Shown one piece after another: positions 1-7,777 of a DNA stretch of 36,566 nt. Positions within the stretch are counted from its first letter, which is position 1. Each line of letters begins with the position of its first letter. This DNA comes from Methylobacter sp. GTDB lineage: Bacteria > Pseudomonadota > Gammaproteobacteria > Methylococcales > Methylomonadaceae. The stretch spans positions 1-36,566 of the forward strand of contig JAUXTH010000135.1 of NCBI GenBank assembly GCA_030679035.1. The letters are read 5' to 3'. A program made the position numbers and the translations under genes. The notes under the pieces are model-generated. The model made no database searches and was not told the origin of the DNA. It was given only the letters and a program-made list of their open reading frames with translations.

Positions 1-251
1 CTTTGATCGTCGGAATGGTCGATCATTTGTTTGGCGTATTCGGTCAGGCGGATGCCGCGCTGTTTGCGCTCAGGAGCTTCGATCAGGTTTTCGTTAATCA
101 GGGCCTTGATGTGATTATGCAAGGAGCCGCGGGATTTTAAGCCCATGCCCGCACAAAGTTCTTCCAGCGTGGGCGGATGGGGAAAGTTGTCCTGATTTTG
201 CAATAAGAAATCGAAAATTTCCTGCTGCTTTCTGGTGAGTGATTTAATCAT
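1..251 (-). CDS. lexA: LexA-like SOS repressor, N-terminal part (runs off the window)
   Basis: Reading leftward from the ATG at 249-251 gives an open frame to the window edge (83 codons). The protein begins MIKSLTRKQQEIFDFLLQNQ and continues with the winged helix-turn-helix typical of the LexA DNA-binding domain: the PPTLEELCAGMGLKS helix pair, then the recognition segment RGSLHNHIKALINENLIE and the wing PERKQRGIRL. The C-terminal S24 autoprotease domain with its Ser/Lys dyad lies outside the window, so full function cannot be confirmed. LexA represses DNA-damage genes until RecA filaments trigger its self-cleavage. The recognition helix differs from that of E. coli LexA, and the upstream operator-like site is also not the classic gammaproteobacterial one, so this may be a divergent or second LexA. 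It is divergent from dhaL. Confidence 0.85.
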   Translation of the reverse strand, partial: MIKSLTRKQQEIFDFLLQNQDNFPHPPTLEELCAGMGLKSRGSLHNHIKALINENLIEAPERKQRGIRLTEYAKQMIDHSDDQ

Positions 252-277
252 AATTCGTTCTCTGTTTGTTTTTTAAA

Positions 278-306
278 AATATAGCAGCAGAACAAATAAA
301 GAACAA
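278..306 (-). promoter_or_regulatory. lexA promoter with GTTC-N7-GTTC operator
   Basis: On the minus strand TTGTTC (301-306) and TATATT (278-283) are separated by exactly 17 bases, a good sigma70 spacing, 26 bp upstream of the lexA start codon. The direct repeat GTTC-N7-GTTC (plus-strand GAAC at 290-293 and 301-304) covers the -35 hexamer and half the spacer. This is the form of SOS box described for Alphaproteobacteria, unlike the CTGT-N8-ACAG box of E. coli. Its position suits autorepression. The promoter and repeat are seen in the sequence; binding by this LexA is inferred. Confidence 0.6.
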
Positions 307-417
307 GTAAAAGGTTAAAGTTTTTTTAGCTTAACTGATGGCGCGATGCTTGGGGTATGATTCACTGGACGGGCGAGACACAGTTCCCCCTGATTACTAT
401 TTGAATTGGAGGATGCC

Positions 418-1080
418 ATGCAACTTGTACCTGCATTATTACCCAGCCTGATTCAGGCGATAGATAACGTTATCGAGACAAATGCCAAGGAAGTGACCGC
501 CCTGGATCAGGCTATCGGCGACGGCGATCATGTGACTAATCTGCAACGCGGCATCAAGGCGCTGACGGCGCAAAGCGATGAATTGGTCCCGCTTGATTGG
601 GCGACGGCCTGGCAGAAAATCGGTATGACCATGATGACGGCGGTGGGCGGGGCATCGGGTTCCTTATACGGCACCTTGTTTGTGGCGATGAGCAAGGCCG
701 CTCGCGACCGGCCTGTCGTGAGCGAAGTCGAACGACCTTTGGATTTGCAAGCTTTTGCAGAGATATTCAGCAGCGGCGTGGATGCGGTAAAGCGGCGGGG
801 CAAGGCCGATGCAGGCGAGAAAACTATGCTGGATGTGCTGATTCCTGTCGCGGCAAGCTTGCGGCAGTCGGCAGCGGATTCGGTTGCGTTACCTGTAGCA
901 TTGGAAAATGTCGCACAGACAGCAATCGCGGGTATGGAGTCTACCCGTGACATGCTGGCGACCAAGGGGCGTGCGTCTTTCCTGGAAGAGCGCAGCCGGG
1001 GGCATATCGATGCAGGCGCTAAAACCAGTCAGTTAATGATTTGCGCACTGGTTGATGTGCTGGCAAAGCAGTTAACCTAA
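418..1080 (+). CDS. dhaL: Dihydroxyacetone kinase subunit DhaL (ADP/ATP-binding)
   Basis: DhaL carries the nucleotide-binding half of dihydroxyacetone kinase, which makes dihydroxyacetone phosphate with DhaK. The 220-residue product has the family signatures: the Mg-binding acidic motif ALDQAIGDGDH near residues 28-38, the GGASGSLYGT loop near 74-83, GKADAGEKTMLDVL near 129-142, and the C-terminal ATKGRASFLEERSRGHIDAG block. The usual G after GDGDH is V here. The start is the ATG at 418, preceded by GGAGG at 408-412; an upstream in-frame TTG at 406 overlaps this ribosome site and is unlikely. dhaK lies on the opposite strand, convergent, rather than in an operon, and no PTS-type dhaM is visible. 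The phosphoryl donor (ATP or a PTS protein encoded elsewhere) therefore cannot be decided. Confidence 0.9.
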   Translation: MQLVPALLPSLIQAIDNVIETNAKEVTALDQAIGDGDHVTNLQRGIKALTAQSDELVPLDWATAWQKIGMTMMTAVGGASGSLYGTLFVAMSKAARDRPVVSEVERPLDLQAFAEIFSSGVDAVKRRGKADAGEKTMLDVLIPVAASLRQSAADSVALPVALENVAQTAIAGMESTRDMLATKGRASFLEERSRGHIDAGAKTSQLMICALVDVLAKQLT

Positions 1081-1089
1081 AAACCTTAC

Positions 1090-1224
1090 TTAGCCACAGA
1101 TTTACACAGATAAACACCGATAAACCATTATGTTATGCGAGATCGGCGTTTCTCCAAAATGGTACTGCAAAGAATTGATAACCCCGTTGTTCATCCGTAC
1201 AAATCCGTGCTCATCCGTGGCTCA
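1090..1224. repeat. Imperfect phased inverted repeat between convergent dhaL and dhaK
   Basis: The left arm at about 1090-1125 contains CCACAGATTTACACAGAT and further related units at roughly 12-base phase. The right arm at about 1186-1224 is its imperfect reverse complement (ATCCGTGCTCATCCGTGG). The arms enclose about 60 bases. It sits exactly between the two convergent stop codons, so it may act as a bidirectional terminator. The repeated short-unit structure also resembles small dispersed intergenic elements. There is no long T run. Confidence 0.6.
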
Positions 1225-1230
1225 ACTGCT

Positions 1231-2220
1231 TTAACAACCCCAACGTAAGGCCGCGGTATGGACGGGCGCATCCCAAAGGCGAAGCAGTTCTTCATCAAGC
1301 AGGCTCAGGGTAATCGAGCAGCCCGCCATGTCGAGCGAGGTGGTGTAGTTGCCGACCAGGGAGCGGCAGATGTTAATGCCGCGTTTTTCCCAATACTGGG
1401 AGGCCAGTTCATAAACCAGATGCAGCTCCATTAAAGGCGTTGCACCGAAGCCGTTGATATGCAGTAACGCCGATTGTCCTTTTTGTGGTTTCAAATCGTC
1501 ATCAATGATGCTCGCCAGATAATTGACAATTTCTGTGGCGTTGCTCATAGCTATGCGCTCGCGTCCGCGCTCGCCGTGTATGCCTACGCCCATTTCGATT
1601 TCGTTGTCGCCGATGTCGAAAGTGGGTTTGCCCAGGGCGGGCACTGTGCAGCTGCTCAAGGCCACGCCCATGGATGCTGTGACTAGGTTGATCCTGTCGC
1701 CCAGCGCCTTACAGGCTGCCAAATCCGCACCCGCTTCTGCCGCCGCGCCGATGATTTTTTCAATAATCAGGGTGCCGGCAACGCCGCGTCGACCGGTGCT
1801 GTGGGTTTTGGGAAAGGATACATCATCGCTGACCAAGACGGATTCATGCGGGCAATCGAGCATTTCGGCGGCGATTTCAAAATTCATTACATCGCCCGCG
1901 TAGTTCTTGACGATAAATAATACACCGCCGCCATTTTCTACGGCTTGCGCCGCAGCCAGCATCTGGTCGGGGGTCGGGGAGGTGAATACTTGGCCCGGAC
2001 AGGCGGCATCCAGCATTCCCAAACCGACAAAGCCGGTGTGCAACGGCTCATGTCCAGAGCCGCCGCCTGAAATCAGTGCAACTTTGCCCGGTACGGTGGG
2101 CTCCATGCGCTTGATGAAGTGCGGCTGGACATTGAATTGAACGATGTCGGCATGGGCTTTGGCAAAACCTGACAGGCTTTCGTCAAGTAGGGTGTCTGTG
2201 CTATTGATGAATTTTTTCAT
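1231..2220 (-). CDS. dhaK: Dihydroxyacetone kinase subunit DhaK (substrate-binding)
   Basis: DhaK binds dihydroxyacetone covalently as a hemiaminal and presents it for phosphorylation to dihydroxyacetone phosphate. The 329-residue product shows the SGGGSGHEPLHTGFVG substrate loop at residues 51-66, KNYAGDVMNFE near 105-115, and GVGIHGERG with the catalytic histidine at residue 215 (His218 in E. coli). Length and motif order match stand-alone DhaK. The ATG at 2220 lies inside the end of the upstream HAD phosphatase gene (20-bp overlap), implying translational coupling. The partner dhaL lies convergently 150 bp away. In a RuMP-cycle organism this enzyme could salvage dihydroxyacetone formed by side reactions of transketolase with formaldehyde; that role is inference. 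Confidence 0.93.
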   Translation of the reverse strand: MKKFINSTDTLLDESLSGFAKAHADIVQFNVQPHFIKRMEPTVPGKVALISGGGSGHEPLHTGFVGLGMLDAACPGQVFTSPTPDQMLAAAQAVENGGGVLFIVKNYAGDVMNFEIAAEMLDCPHESVLVSDDVSFPKTHSTGRRGVAGTLIIEKIIGAAAEAGADLAACKALGDRINLVTASMGVALSSCTVPALGKPTFDIGDNEIEMGVGIHGERGRERIAMSNATEIVNYLASIIDDDLKPQKGQSALLHINGFGATPLMELHLVYELASQYWEKRGINICRSLVGNYTTSLDMAGCSITLSLLDEELLRLWDAPVHTAALRWGC

Positions 2221-3130
2221 TGCAGCGGGGCTCCGGTGGATTCAGGTTTTTTTGATGATAGCGCGAGCGGTGAGCCTCATCTATTGACTCTAATACGTAG
2301 CTGTCAGTTTTCAGTGCTTGGGTTACTGCGCGGATGTCCGGCATAACCCAAGTGGGGCGGTAATTGGTTGATTCAAAATCTTCTTCAGTAGATACGCCTG
2401 ATAAAACCATCAGGCTGCGTATGCCGGTGCGCACGGCGCCAAGTATATCGGTCTCCAGTCGATCGCCGATAGCTACGGTTTGGGCAGGATCAACGCCCAG
2501 TAACGCAAGGGCTTGTTGGTAGATAATGGGCTCAGGCTTGCCGATGATGGTCGGCGTTACGCCGGTGGCGGCCGTTAATGCCGCCAGGATTGCGCCGTTA
2601 CCGTGAGTGAGGCCGCGCTCAGTTGGTAGCGTGGTGTCGGCATTGGTGCCGATGAATTTGGCGCCGGCGCGAATATTCAGGGTGGCGGTTGCCAGTTTGT
2701 CCCAGGACAGGTTTCTGTCCATGCCGCAGACAACAATATCGGCGCCCATGTTGGGGTTATCTTTGTCATCATTCAATTCATACAGCTCGGTCAAGGTAAA
2801 GCCGCATTCTGTCAGTGGCTGTTTAGCGCCCTCTTCGCCGATCACATAGACGCGGTTCTCGTCCGGATTGGTATGCTCACTTAGGTACAACGCTGTTGCC
2901 ATGCTGGAGGTCAGGATTTCATCACGACTTACCTCTACGCCCATTTGTGCCAGCTTGATGACATATTGTTCCTGAGTCAGTCTGGCGTTGTTGGTAGCCA
3001 GAATGAAGGGGATTTGTAGCTCACGTAGGGTGTGAAAAAAGTCCGTCAATCCAGGCATGGGCTGTTCGCCGTGCCATAAAACGCCATCCATATCGATGAT
3101 GAGTGCACGTATATTGGTAAAAGGTTCCAT
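2201..3130 (-). CDS. HAD-superfamily subfamily IIA phosphatase (NagD / phosphoglycolate phosphatase-like)
   Basis: This is a cytosolic phosphatase of the NagD/PGP group. Motif I is ALIIDMDGVLWHG with the nucleophile and acid Asp13 and Asp15, motif II is LATNNAR, motif III includes the lysine in IGKPEPIIYQQAL, and motif IV is AIGDRLETDILGA. The C2-type cap typical of IIA members lies between motifs II and III. The ATG at 3130 is chosen because it begins just before motif I, giving about 309 residues; a longer frame extends upstream to 3220 but has no ribosome site and an atypical leader. The last about 20 residues (RYHQKNLNPPEPRCNEKIHQ) look like an unstructured tail and overlap dhaK. Family members act on phosphoglycolate, glycerol 3-phosphate, nucleotides or pyridoxal phosphate; coupling to dhaK hints at a C3 phosphate ester, but the substrate cannot be read from sequence. 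Confidence 0.85.
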   Translation of the reverse strand: MEPFTNIRALIIDMDGVLWHGEQPMPGLTDFFHTLRELQIPFILATNNARLTQEQYVIKLAQMGVEVSRDEILTSSMATALYLSEHTNPDENRVYVIGEEGAKQPLTECGFTLTELYELNDDKDNPNMGADIVVCGMDRNLSWDKLATATLNIRAGAKFIGTNADTTLPTERGLTHGNGAILAALTAATGVTPTIIGKPEPIIYQQALALLGVDPAQTVAIGDRLETDILGAVRTGIRSLMVLSGVSTEEDFESTNYRPTWVMPDIRAVTQALKTDSYVLESIDEAHRSRYHQKNLNPPEPRCNEKIHQ

Positions 3131-3220
3131 CAGGTTTTTTCTCTCTGTGTTGGTGCTTGTTATTGTGTTGTACCGAATGCAATGCGTGCATTCCAATGGA
3201 TGACGTTTGAAGCTTGACAT

Positions 3221-3637
3221 AAAAAGCTTAATTTTGTCCAGGCTCGTAGCATAGTGTTGATGAGGCGAGTGGGCGGTGCTAAATCATGGGGTCGTTCAAG
3301 CACGGTATTGTAAAAGTCGAAAAATAAGCTACTACAGTATTGATGTCGAACAAGAAAACTTACGATGATTTGGATGATACGGTTTGGTTTGTGCTTAATA
3401 AAGGGCGGAAAGAGGTCGCATAATTAAGGCTATGCGGGAAGTTGGAAGGGTCTCGAAGATATAAAATTAAATCCATGATACTTTGCCGGTATATTTCTTC
3501 GTTCAGTCGTTATCCATGCGCCAACGCAGAACATTGAGCATTTGGCATTGACATATGTCCCCTTTCTACTTTAAAGTTGCATTCGCATAAACAGTAAGTA
3601 ACTAAAATTATAACTATTACTCATCGGAGCACGCATC
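3221..3637. other. 417-bp intergenic region upstream of the RuMP block
   Basis: This long spacer separates the leftward HAD-dhaK unit from hps. It holds a likely promoter near its 3' end (annotated separately). It also contains a short ATG frame at 3343-3423 (26 codons, beginning MSNKKTYDDLDDTVWFVLNK) that lacks a recognisable ribosome site. An AAGCTT pair at about 3210-3228 flanks a TTGACA-like hexamer. No tRNA, riboswitch or full gene is recognisable, and the length leaves room for regulator binding upstream of a highly expressed gene. Confidence 0.5.
3548..3576 (+). promoter_or_regulatory. Candidate sigma70 promoter for the hps-phi-tkt block
   Basis: A perfect -35 hexamer TTGACA at 3548-3553 is followed after 17 bases by TTAAAG at 3571-3576, a weak -10. 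Transcription would start near 3583, giving a leader of about 55 bases before the hps ATG. It is the best consensus match in the spacer and lies at the expected distance, but the -10 match is only moderate. Confidence 0.5.
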
Positions 3638-4279
3638 ATGGCAAAACCATTAATACAAATGGCATTAGATTCATTGGATTTCGACCAAACAGTAGGCCTT
3701 GCTACCTTAGTAGCTCCTTACGTTGATATTTTTGAAATCGGAACCCCATGCATCAAACATAACGGAATTAACCTGGTCAAAGAATTAAGAGCAAGATTCC
3801 CAGAGAAACTGCTTTTAGTTGACCTTAAAACTATGGACGCAGGCGAGTACGAAGCAACACCTTTTTATGCGGCAGGTGCTGATATTGTTACTGTTCTTGG
3901 TGTATCTGGCCTTGCAACTTGCGCAGGCGTCATCAAAGCAGCCAATGCATACGGAGCAGAAGCTCAAATCGATTTAATTAATGTTGAAGATAAAATAGCA
4001 TGTGCACGTGCAACTGTTGAAGCAGGTGCGCAAATTGTAGGTATTCACACAGGTCTTGACGCGCAAGCAGCAGGTCATACTCCTTTCGCTGATTTGAACG
4101 ACATCGCAAGACTGGGCTTAAACGTCAGAATTTCTGTTGCCGGCGGCATTAAGCCTTCAACTGTTCAAGATGTAGTTCGCGCAGGTGCAAACATCATCGT
4201 TGTTGGTGCTGCAATCTATGGCGCGGCTTCACCTGCTGATGCAGCACGTGAAATTCGCGAATTGGTTGACGCGGTATAA
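3638..4279 (+). CDS. hxlA: 3-hexulose-6-phosphate synthase (HPS)
   Basis: HPS condenses formaldehyde with ribulose 5-phosphate to D-arabino-3-hexulose 6-phosphate, the formaldehyde-fixing step of the RuMP cycle in the cytosol. The 213-residue product is a single TIM barrel of the OMP decarboxylase/KGPDC/HPS suprafamily: FEIGTP at residues 32-37, the metal-site signature DLKTMD at 62-67, GIHTGLDAQAAG near 135-146, and the phosphate-binding VAGGI at 167-171. The size matches stand-alone HPS, not an HPS-PHI fusion. GGAG at 3626-3629 precedes the ATG. The gene is richer in A/T-ending codons than dhaK, consistent with a separate, highly expressed unit. Only 2 bp separate it from the isomerase gene, so the two are surely cotranscribed. 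Confidence 0.97.
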   Translation: MAKPLIQMALDSLDFDQTVGLATLVAPYVDIFEIGTPCIKHNGINLVKELRARFPEKLLLVDLKTMDAGEYEATPFYAAGADIVTVLGVSGLATCAGVIKAANAYGAEAQIDLINVEDKIACARATVEAGAQIVGIHTGLDAQAAGHTPFADLNDIARLGLNVRISVAGGIKPSTVQDVVRAGANIIVVGAAIYGAASPADAAREIRELVDAV

Positions 4280-4281
4280 TT

Positions 4282-4815
4282 ATGCATCAGCAACTTATCA
4301 TAGAAAAGATTTCAGGTGTTCTTGAAGCTACAGATGATACGTATGATGTAAGGTTGACCCATTTGCTTGATAACGCCAAGCGCATATTTATTGCAGGCGC
4401 TGGGCGTTCCAAGCTGGTTGGCAACTTTTTTGCGATGAGACTGGTTCACGGCGGTTACGATGTCAGCGTCGTAGGTGAAATTGTGACGCCAAGCATTAAA
4501 AACGGTGACTTATTGATCATTATTTCCGGTTCCGGAGAGACTGAACAATTAATAGCATTCACTAAAAGTGCAAAAAAAATCGGTGCTAACATCGTTTTGA
4601 TCTCTGCGAAAAGCAGCTCAACCATTGGCGATCTGGCAGATGCGGTATTTCAAATCGGTAACCCGGAACAATATGGTAAGGTTTTAGGGATGCCCATGGG
4701 GACTGTGTTTGAACTGTCTACCTTGTTATTTTTGGAAGCAACCATTTCTCATATCATTCATGATAAGGGAATTGCTGAAGAAGTAATGAGAGAAAGGCAC
4801 GCTAACTTAGAATAG
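4282..4815 (+). CDS. hxlB: 6-phospho-3-hexuloisomerase (PHI)
   Basis: PHI converts D-arabino-3-hexulose 6-phosphate to fructose 6-phosphate, the second RuMP step. The 177-residue protein is a single SIS (sugar isomerase) domain: FIAGAGRSKLVG at residues 36-47, the phosphosugar loop ISGSGETEQ at 81-89, and a C-terminal helix EEVMRERHANLE carrying a conserved histidine at 173. Its length is typical for bacterial PHI. The ATG lies 2 bp after the hps stop with no clear ribosome site of its own, so translation is probably coupled to hps. A 10-bp perfect hairpin follows 8 bp after the stop codon. Confidence 0.96.
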   Translation: MHQQLIIEKISGVLEATDDTYDVRLTHLLDNAKRIFIAGAGRSKLVGNFFAMRLVHGGYDVSVVGEIVTPSIKNGDLLIIISGSGETEQLIAFTKSAKKIGANIVLISAKSSSTIGDLADAVFQIGNPEQYGKVLGMPMGTVFELSTLLFLEATISHIIHDKGIAEEVMRERHANLE

Positions 4816-4823
4816 CGGCACAG

Positions 4824-4849
4824 GAACGAGTGGCTATGACCACTCGTTC
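4824..4849 (+). promoter_or_regulatory. Perfect 10-bp hairpin between phi and tkt
   Basis: GAACGAGTGG (4824-4833), a 6-base loop, and CCACTCGTTC (4840-4849) form a perfect stem just after the phi stop codon. It is not followed by a T run, so it is not a typical intrinsic terminator. It could stabilise the 3' end of the hps-phi message, act as a processing site, or partly reduce readthrough into tkt, whose start lies about 100 bp downstream. The structure is seen directly; the role is inferred. Confidence 0.55.
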
Positions 4850-4951
4850 TGATCCTTGCGCAGGGTAAGCGCCGAAAGAACATGTTGTGACAGAGTCGAT
4901 CAGGCTGAAAATTCACCATTTAGTAATCTAATATATAGTAAGGAGAAGAAT

Positions 4952-6937
4952 ATGACTTCGCGTCGAGAATTAGCGAACGCCATACGCGCTTTGAGCATGG
5001 ATGCCGTGCAGAAAGCAAACTCTGGGCATCCAGGCGCACCTATGGGCATGGCGGACATTGCCGAGGTGTTGTGGAATGATCACCTGCGCCACAATCCGTC
5101 TAATCCAAAATGGTCAGATCGTGACCGTTTTGTTTTATCCAACGGTCACGGATCAATGCTGATTTATTCGCTATTGCATTTGAGTGGCTATGATTTGCCC
5201 ATGAGTGAGTTAGCTTCTTTCCGTCAACTACATTCAAAATGTGCAGGGCATCCTGAATACGGTTATGCTCCAGGCGTGGAAACAACCACAGGTCCTTTAG
5301 GTCAAGGTATTGCCAATGGTGTTGGTTTTGCGATGGCTGAAAAGCTGCTTGCAGAGCAGTTCAACCGTCCTGGTCATAAAATCGTTGATCACCATACCTA
5401 TGTATTCATGGGCGATGGCTGTTTGATGGAAGGTATTTCTCATGAAGCCTGTGCATTAGCGGGTACTTGGGGTTTAGGCAACTTAATTGCTTTCTGGGAT
5501 GACAACGGTATTTCCATTGATGGTCATATTGAAGGCTGGTATACGGATGATACAGCAAAACGTTTTGAAGCTTACGGTTGGCATGTCCTGTCAGTAGACG
5601 GACATAATCCTGATGAGATTAATAAGGCAATTGCCACGGCTAAGGCGATGACTGATATGCCATCATTAATCTGCTGCAAAACAACCATTGGTTTCGGATC
5701 GCCAAACAAATCAGGCACTCATGAATGTCATGGTGCGGCTTTAGGTCAACCTGAAATTAATTTAACTAAAGCGGCTTTAGGCTGGGATCACGAAGCATTT
5801 ATTATTCCAGAAAATGTTTATGCAGGCTGGGATGCTAAAGCAAAAGGCGCGAGAGCCGAATCTGCATGGGATACAAAATTCGCAGCCTATGAGGCAGAGT
5901 ATCCAGAATTAGCAGCAGAATTCAAACGTCGTATGGCTGGTGAATTGCCGGCTAATTGGAAGGCAGCGGCTGACGCATTGATTGCTGAAACCAACGCAAA
6001 AGCAGAAAATCTTGCCACACGTCAATCATCACAAAAAGTAATTGGTGGATTAGCTCCTACTTTGCCTGAATTTTTAGGTGGATCTGCGGACTTAACAGGC
6101 TCTAACTTAACCAGTTGCAGCAGCTTCAAACATGTCAGCGGTAAAGAGCCGGGTAATTACATTTCCTATGGTGTGCGTGAGTTTGGTATGTACACTATTA
6201 TGAACGGCATGGCGTTACATGGCGGCTTATTGCCTTTCGGCGGAACATTCCACATGTTCTCTGATTATGCGAAAAGTGCTTTGCGTATGTCAGCGTTAAT
6301 GAAAATTCGCACCATTGCTGTTTTAACTCATGACTCTATTGGTCAAGGGGAAGACGGTCCAACGCATCAGCCGATTGAGAATACTTCTGCTATGCGCTAC
6401 ATTCCAAATATGGATGTTTGGCGACCTGCCGATACCACAGAAACAGCAGTTTCTTGGGTAATGGCAATTGAACGTATGACAGGGCCTTCAAGCTTGGTGT
6501 TAAGCCGTCAAGGCTTGCCTTTCATAGCACGTACTGATGAACAAATCGCAGCTATTCGTAAAGGGGCATACGTTGTTTCTGAAGCAGCAGGCAATGCCCA
6601 AGTTATCCTCATTGCGACCGGTTCAGAAGTTGATTTAGCAATAAAATCGCAAGCAGCCTTGGCAGAAAAAGGTATTCAAGCGCGTGTTGTTTCAATGCCA
6701 TCAACAAATGTATTTGACCGTCAAGACCAAGCTTATAAAGACAGCGTATTAACACCCGGTGTTAAGCGTGTTGCGATTGAAGCAGGCATTACTGATTTTT
6801 GGCGTAAATATGTCGGTTTAGACGGTGCGGTTGTCGGTATTGATACTTTCGGCGAATCTGCACCTGGCGGCGTATTGATGACGCACTTCGGCTTTACTGT
6901 TGAAAATGTTGTCAAAAACGTAGAAGCGGTACTTTAA
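4952..6937 (+). CDS. tkt: Transketolase
   Basis: Transketolase moves two-carbon ketol units between sugar phosphates with thiamine diphosphate; here it serves the regeneration phase of the RuMP cycle. The 661-residue product shows the N-terminal [12 protein letters not shown] block (His26 region), the TPP/Mg motif starting at [10 protein letters not shown] and ending near DDNGISIDG, the pyrimidine-domain segment [18 protein letters not shown], and a C-terminal transketolase domain ending near FGFTVENVV. Length is normal. The ATG at 4952 follows AGGAG (4941-4945); an in-frame extension back to 4856 has no family similarity and runs through the intergenic spacer. Transketolases can also use formaldehyde as acceptor, giving dihydroxyacetone, which would link this gene to the nearby dhaK/dhaL. 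Confidence 0.97.
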   Translation: MTSRRELANAIRALSMDAVQKANSGHPGAPMGMADIAEVLWNDHLRHNPSNPKWSDRDRFVLSNGHGSMLIYSLLHLSGYDLPMSELASFRQLHSKCAGHPEYGYAPGVETTTGPLGQGIANGVGFAMAEKLLAEQFNRPGHKIVDHHTYVFMGDGCLMEGISHEACALAGTWGLGNLIAFWDDNGISIDGHIEGWYTDDTAKRFEAYGWHVLSVDGHNPDEINKAIATAKAMTDMPSLICCKTTIGFGSPNKSGTHECHGAALGQPEINLTKAALGWDHEAFIIPENVYAGWDAKAKGARAESAWDTKFAAYEAEYPELAAEFKRRMAGELPANWKAAADALIAETNAKAENLATRQSSQKVIGGLAPTLPEFLGGSADLTGSNLTSCSSFKHVSGKEPGNYISYGVREFGMYTIMNGMALHGGLLPFGGTFHMFSDYAKSALRMSALMKIRTIAVLTHDSIGQGEDGPTHQPIENTSAMRYIPNMDVWRPADTTETAVSWVMAIERMTGPSSLVLSRQGLPFIARTDEQIAAIRKGAYVVSEAAGNAQVILIATGSEVDLAIKSQAALAEKGIQARVVSMPSTNVFDRQDQAYKDSVLTPGVKRVAIEAGITDFWRKYVGLDGAVVGIDTFGESAPGGVLMTHFGFTVENVVKNVEAVL

Positions 6938-6944
6938 TTTTAAA

Positions 6945-7064
6945 GGCCATGTTTGCGTTGTTGCTTATTGAGAAGATTTAAAAACTGATCATATTGATTG
7001 AGAGCCTCTTTAAACTCATTGATTCAGTATTTATAAATAAAAGGCGCAACAACGCAGATATGGC
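6945..7064. repeat. 120-bp element with 19-bp terminal inverted repeats
   Basis: GCCATGTTTGCGTTGTTGC at 6946-6964 and GCAACAACGCAGATATGGC at 7046-7064 are inverted repeats matching at 17 of 19 positions. They flank about 80 AT-rich bases between tkt and the first VARYL gene. There is no T run for a simple terminator and no clear target duplication. The layout fits a MITE-like element or a long-range RNA stem that separates tkt expression from the VARYL genes. Confidence 0.55.
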
Positions 7065-7099
7065 TACTCTAAAAACAACGCATAGAGGGGGATTCACAC

Positions 7100-7774
7100 G
7101 TGAAAATGAATAATTTAACGAATGGTTTAGTTGCTACGCTGTTATTAGCCAGTCCCATAGTAGGGGCAGAAACAGAATATCCGGCAGCAGACTTTAAGCC
7201 AAAAGTAATATATCAAGATATTGACAGCAGCAAGTCTGCAGCGGCACCGGCCAAACAGGCCAAGTCTGTTGAGTCGGCGGCTGAGTCGGATTCACAATAT
7301 CCAGCGGCAAATTTTGAGCCTAAGGTCCTGTACAAGGATGCTGACTATAAGCCTAGCAAGTCTACCGCGACATCGTCTGCGTCTGAACGGGCTACGACAA
7401 GTGACGTGGCGGTAAGCGAAGCGGTAAAAGTCGAAGAAGAGTCAATGATGACTTACTTGCTGGGGTTGGTCGCTTTCGCCGTGGCTGGATATCTGTTCTT
7501 TACTAAGCGCGAAACAAAAGCCAAAGCTAGCGGTTCAGGAGCGTATTCCAGTCATGCCAGCGGACTTTCCGGTGTTGCCCGATACCTGAGAAAACATAAT
7601 ATGGGGGCGGCAACCGGTGTTGCCAGATATTTGCAAAGCCAAGTTGTATCTGAAAAAAGCTCAGCGGCAACAAGCAGCGTTGAAAAGTATCTTGAAAAAC
7701 AAGTTAAATCTGCAAAAGAAAAATCAGCACAAGCGGGAACCGGAGTTGAAAAATACATGCGCGACCGGGGGTGA
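7100..7774 (+). CDS. VARYL-repeat protein with signal peptide and one membrane helix (unknown function)
   Basis: I do not recognise a named family. The start is GTG at 7100, 8 bases after GAGGGGG (7085-7091); an in-frame ATG at 7106 is also possible. Residues 1-23 look like a signal peptide ending SPIVGA. Two copies of YPAA(D/N)F(K/E)PKV(I/L)Y(Q/K)D follow at 27-40 and 67-80, exactly 40 residues apart, in an A/S/K-rich region. Residues about 117-134 (TYLLGLVAFAVAGYLFF) form a membrane helix, followed by lysine and arginine. The C-terminal part carries four motif copies, SGVARYL (157), TGVARYL (172), SSVEKYL (192) and TGVEKYM (214). By the positive-inside rule the motifs would be cytoplasmic and the YPAA repeats periplasmic. 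It lies between tkt and a second VARYL gene whose GTG starts 3 bp after this stop. Confidence 0.85.
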   Translation: MKMNNLTNGLVATLLLASPIVGAETEYPAADFKPKVIYQDIDSSKSAAAPAKQAKSVESAAESDSQYPAANFEPKVLYKDADYKPSKSTATSSASERATTSDVAVSEAVKVEEESMMTYLLGLVAFAVAGYLFFTKRETKAKASGSGAYSSHASGLSGVARYLRKHNMGAATGVARYLQSQVVSEKSSAATSSVEKYLEKQVKSAKEKSAQAGTGVEKYMRDRG

Positions 7775-7777
7775 TAC

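Noticed and set aside
4856-4951. Upstream extension of transketolase
   Set aside because: The extra 32 residues have no family similarity and the strong AGGAG ribosome site fits the ATG at 4952.
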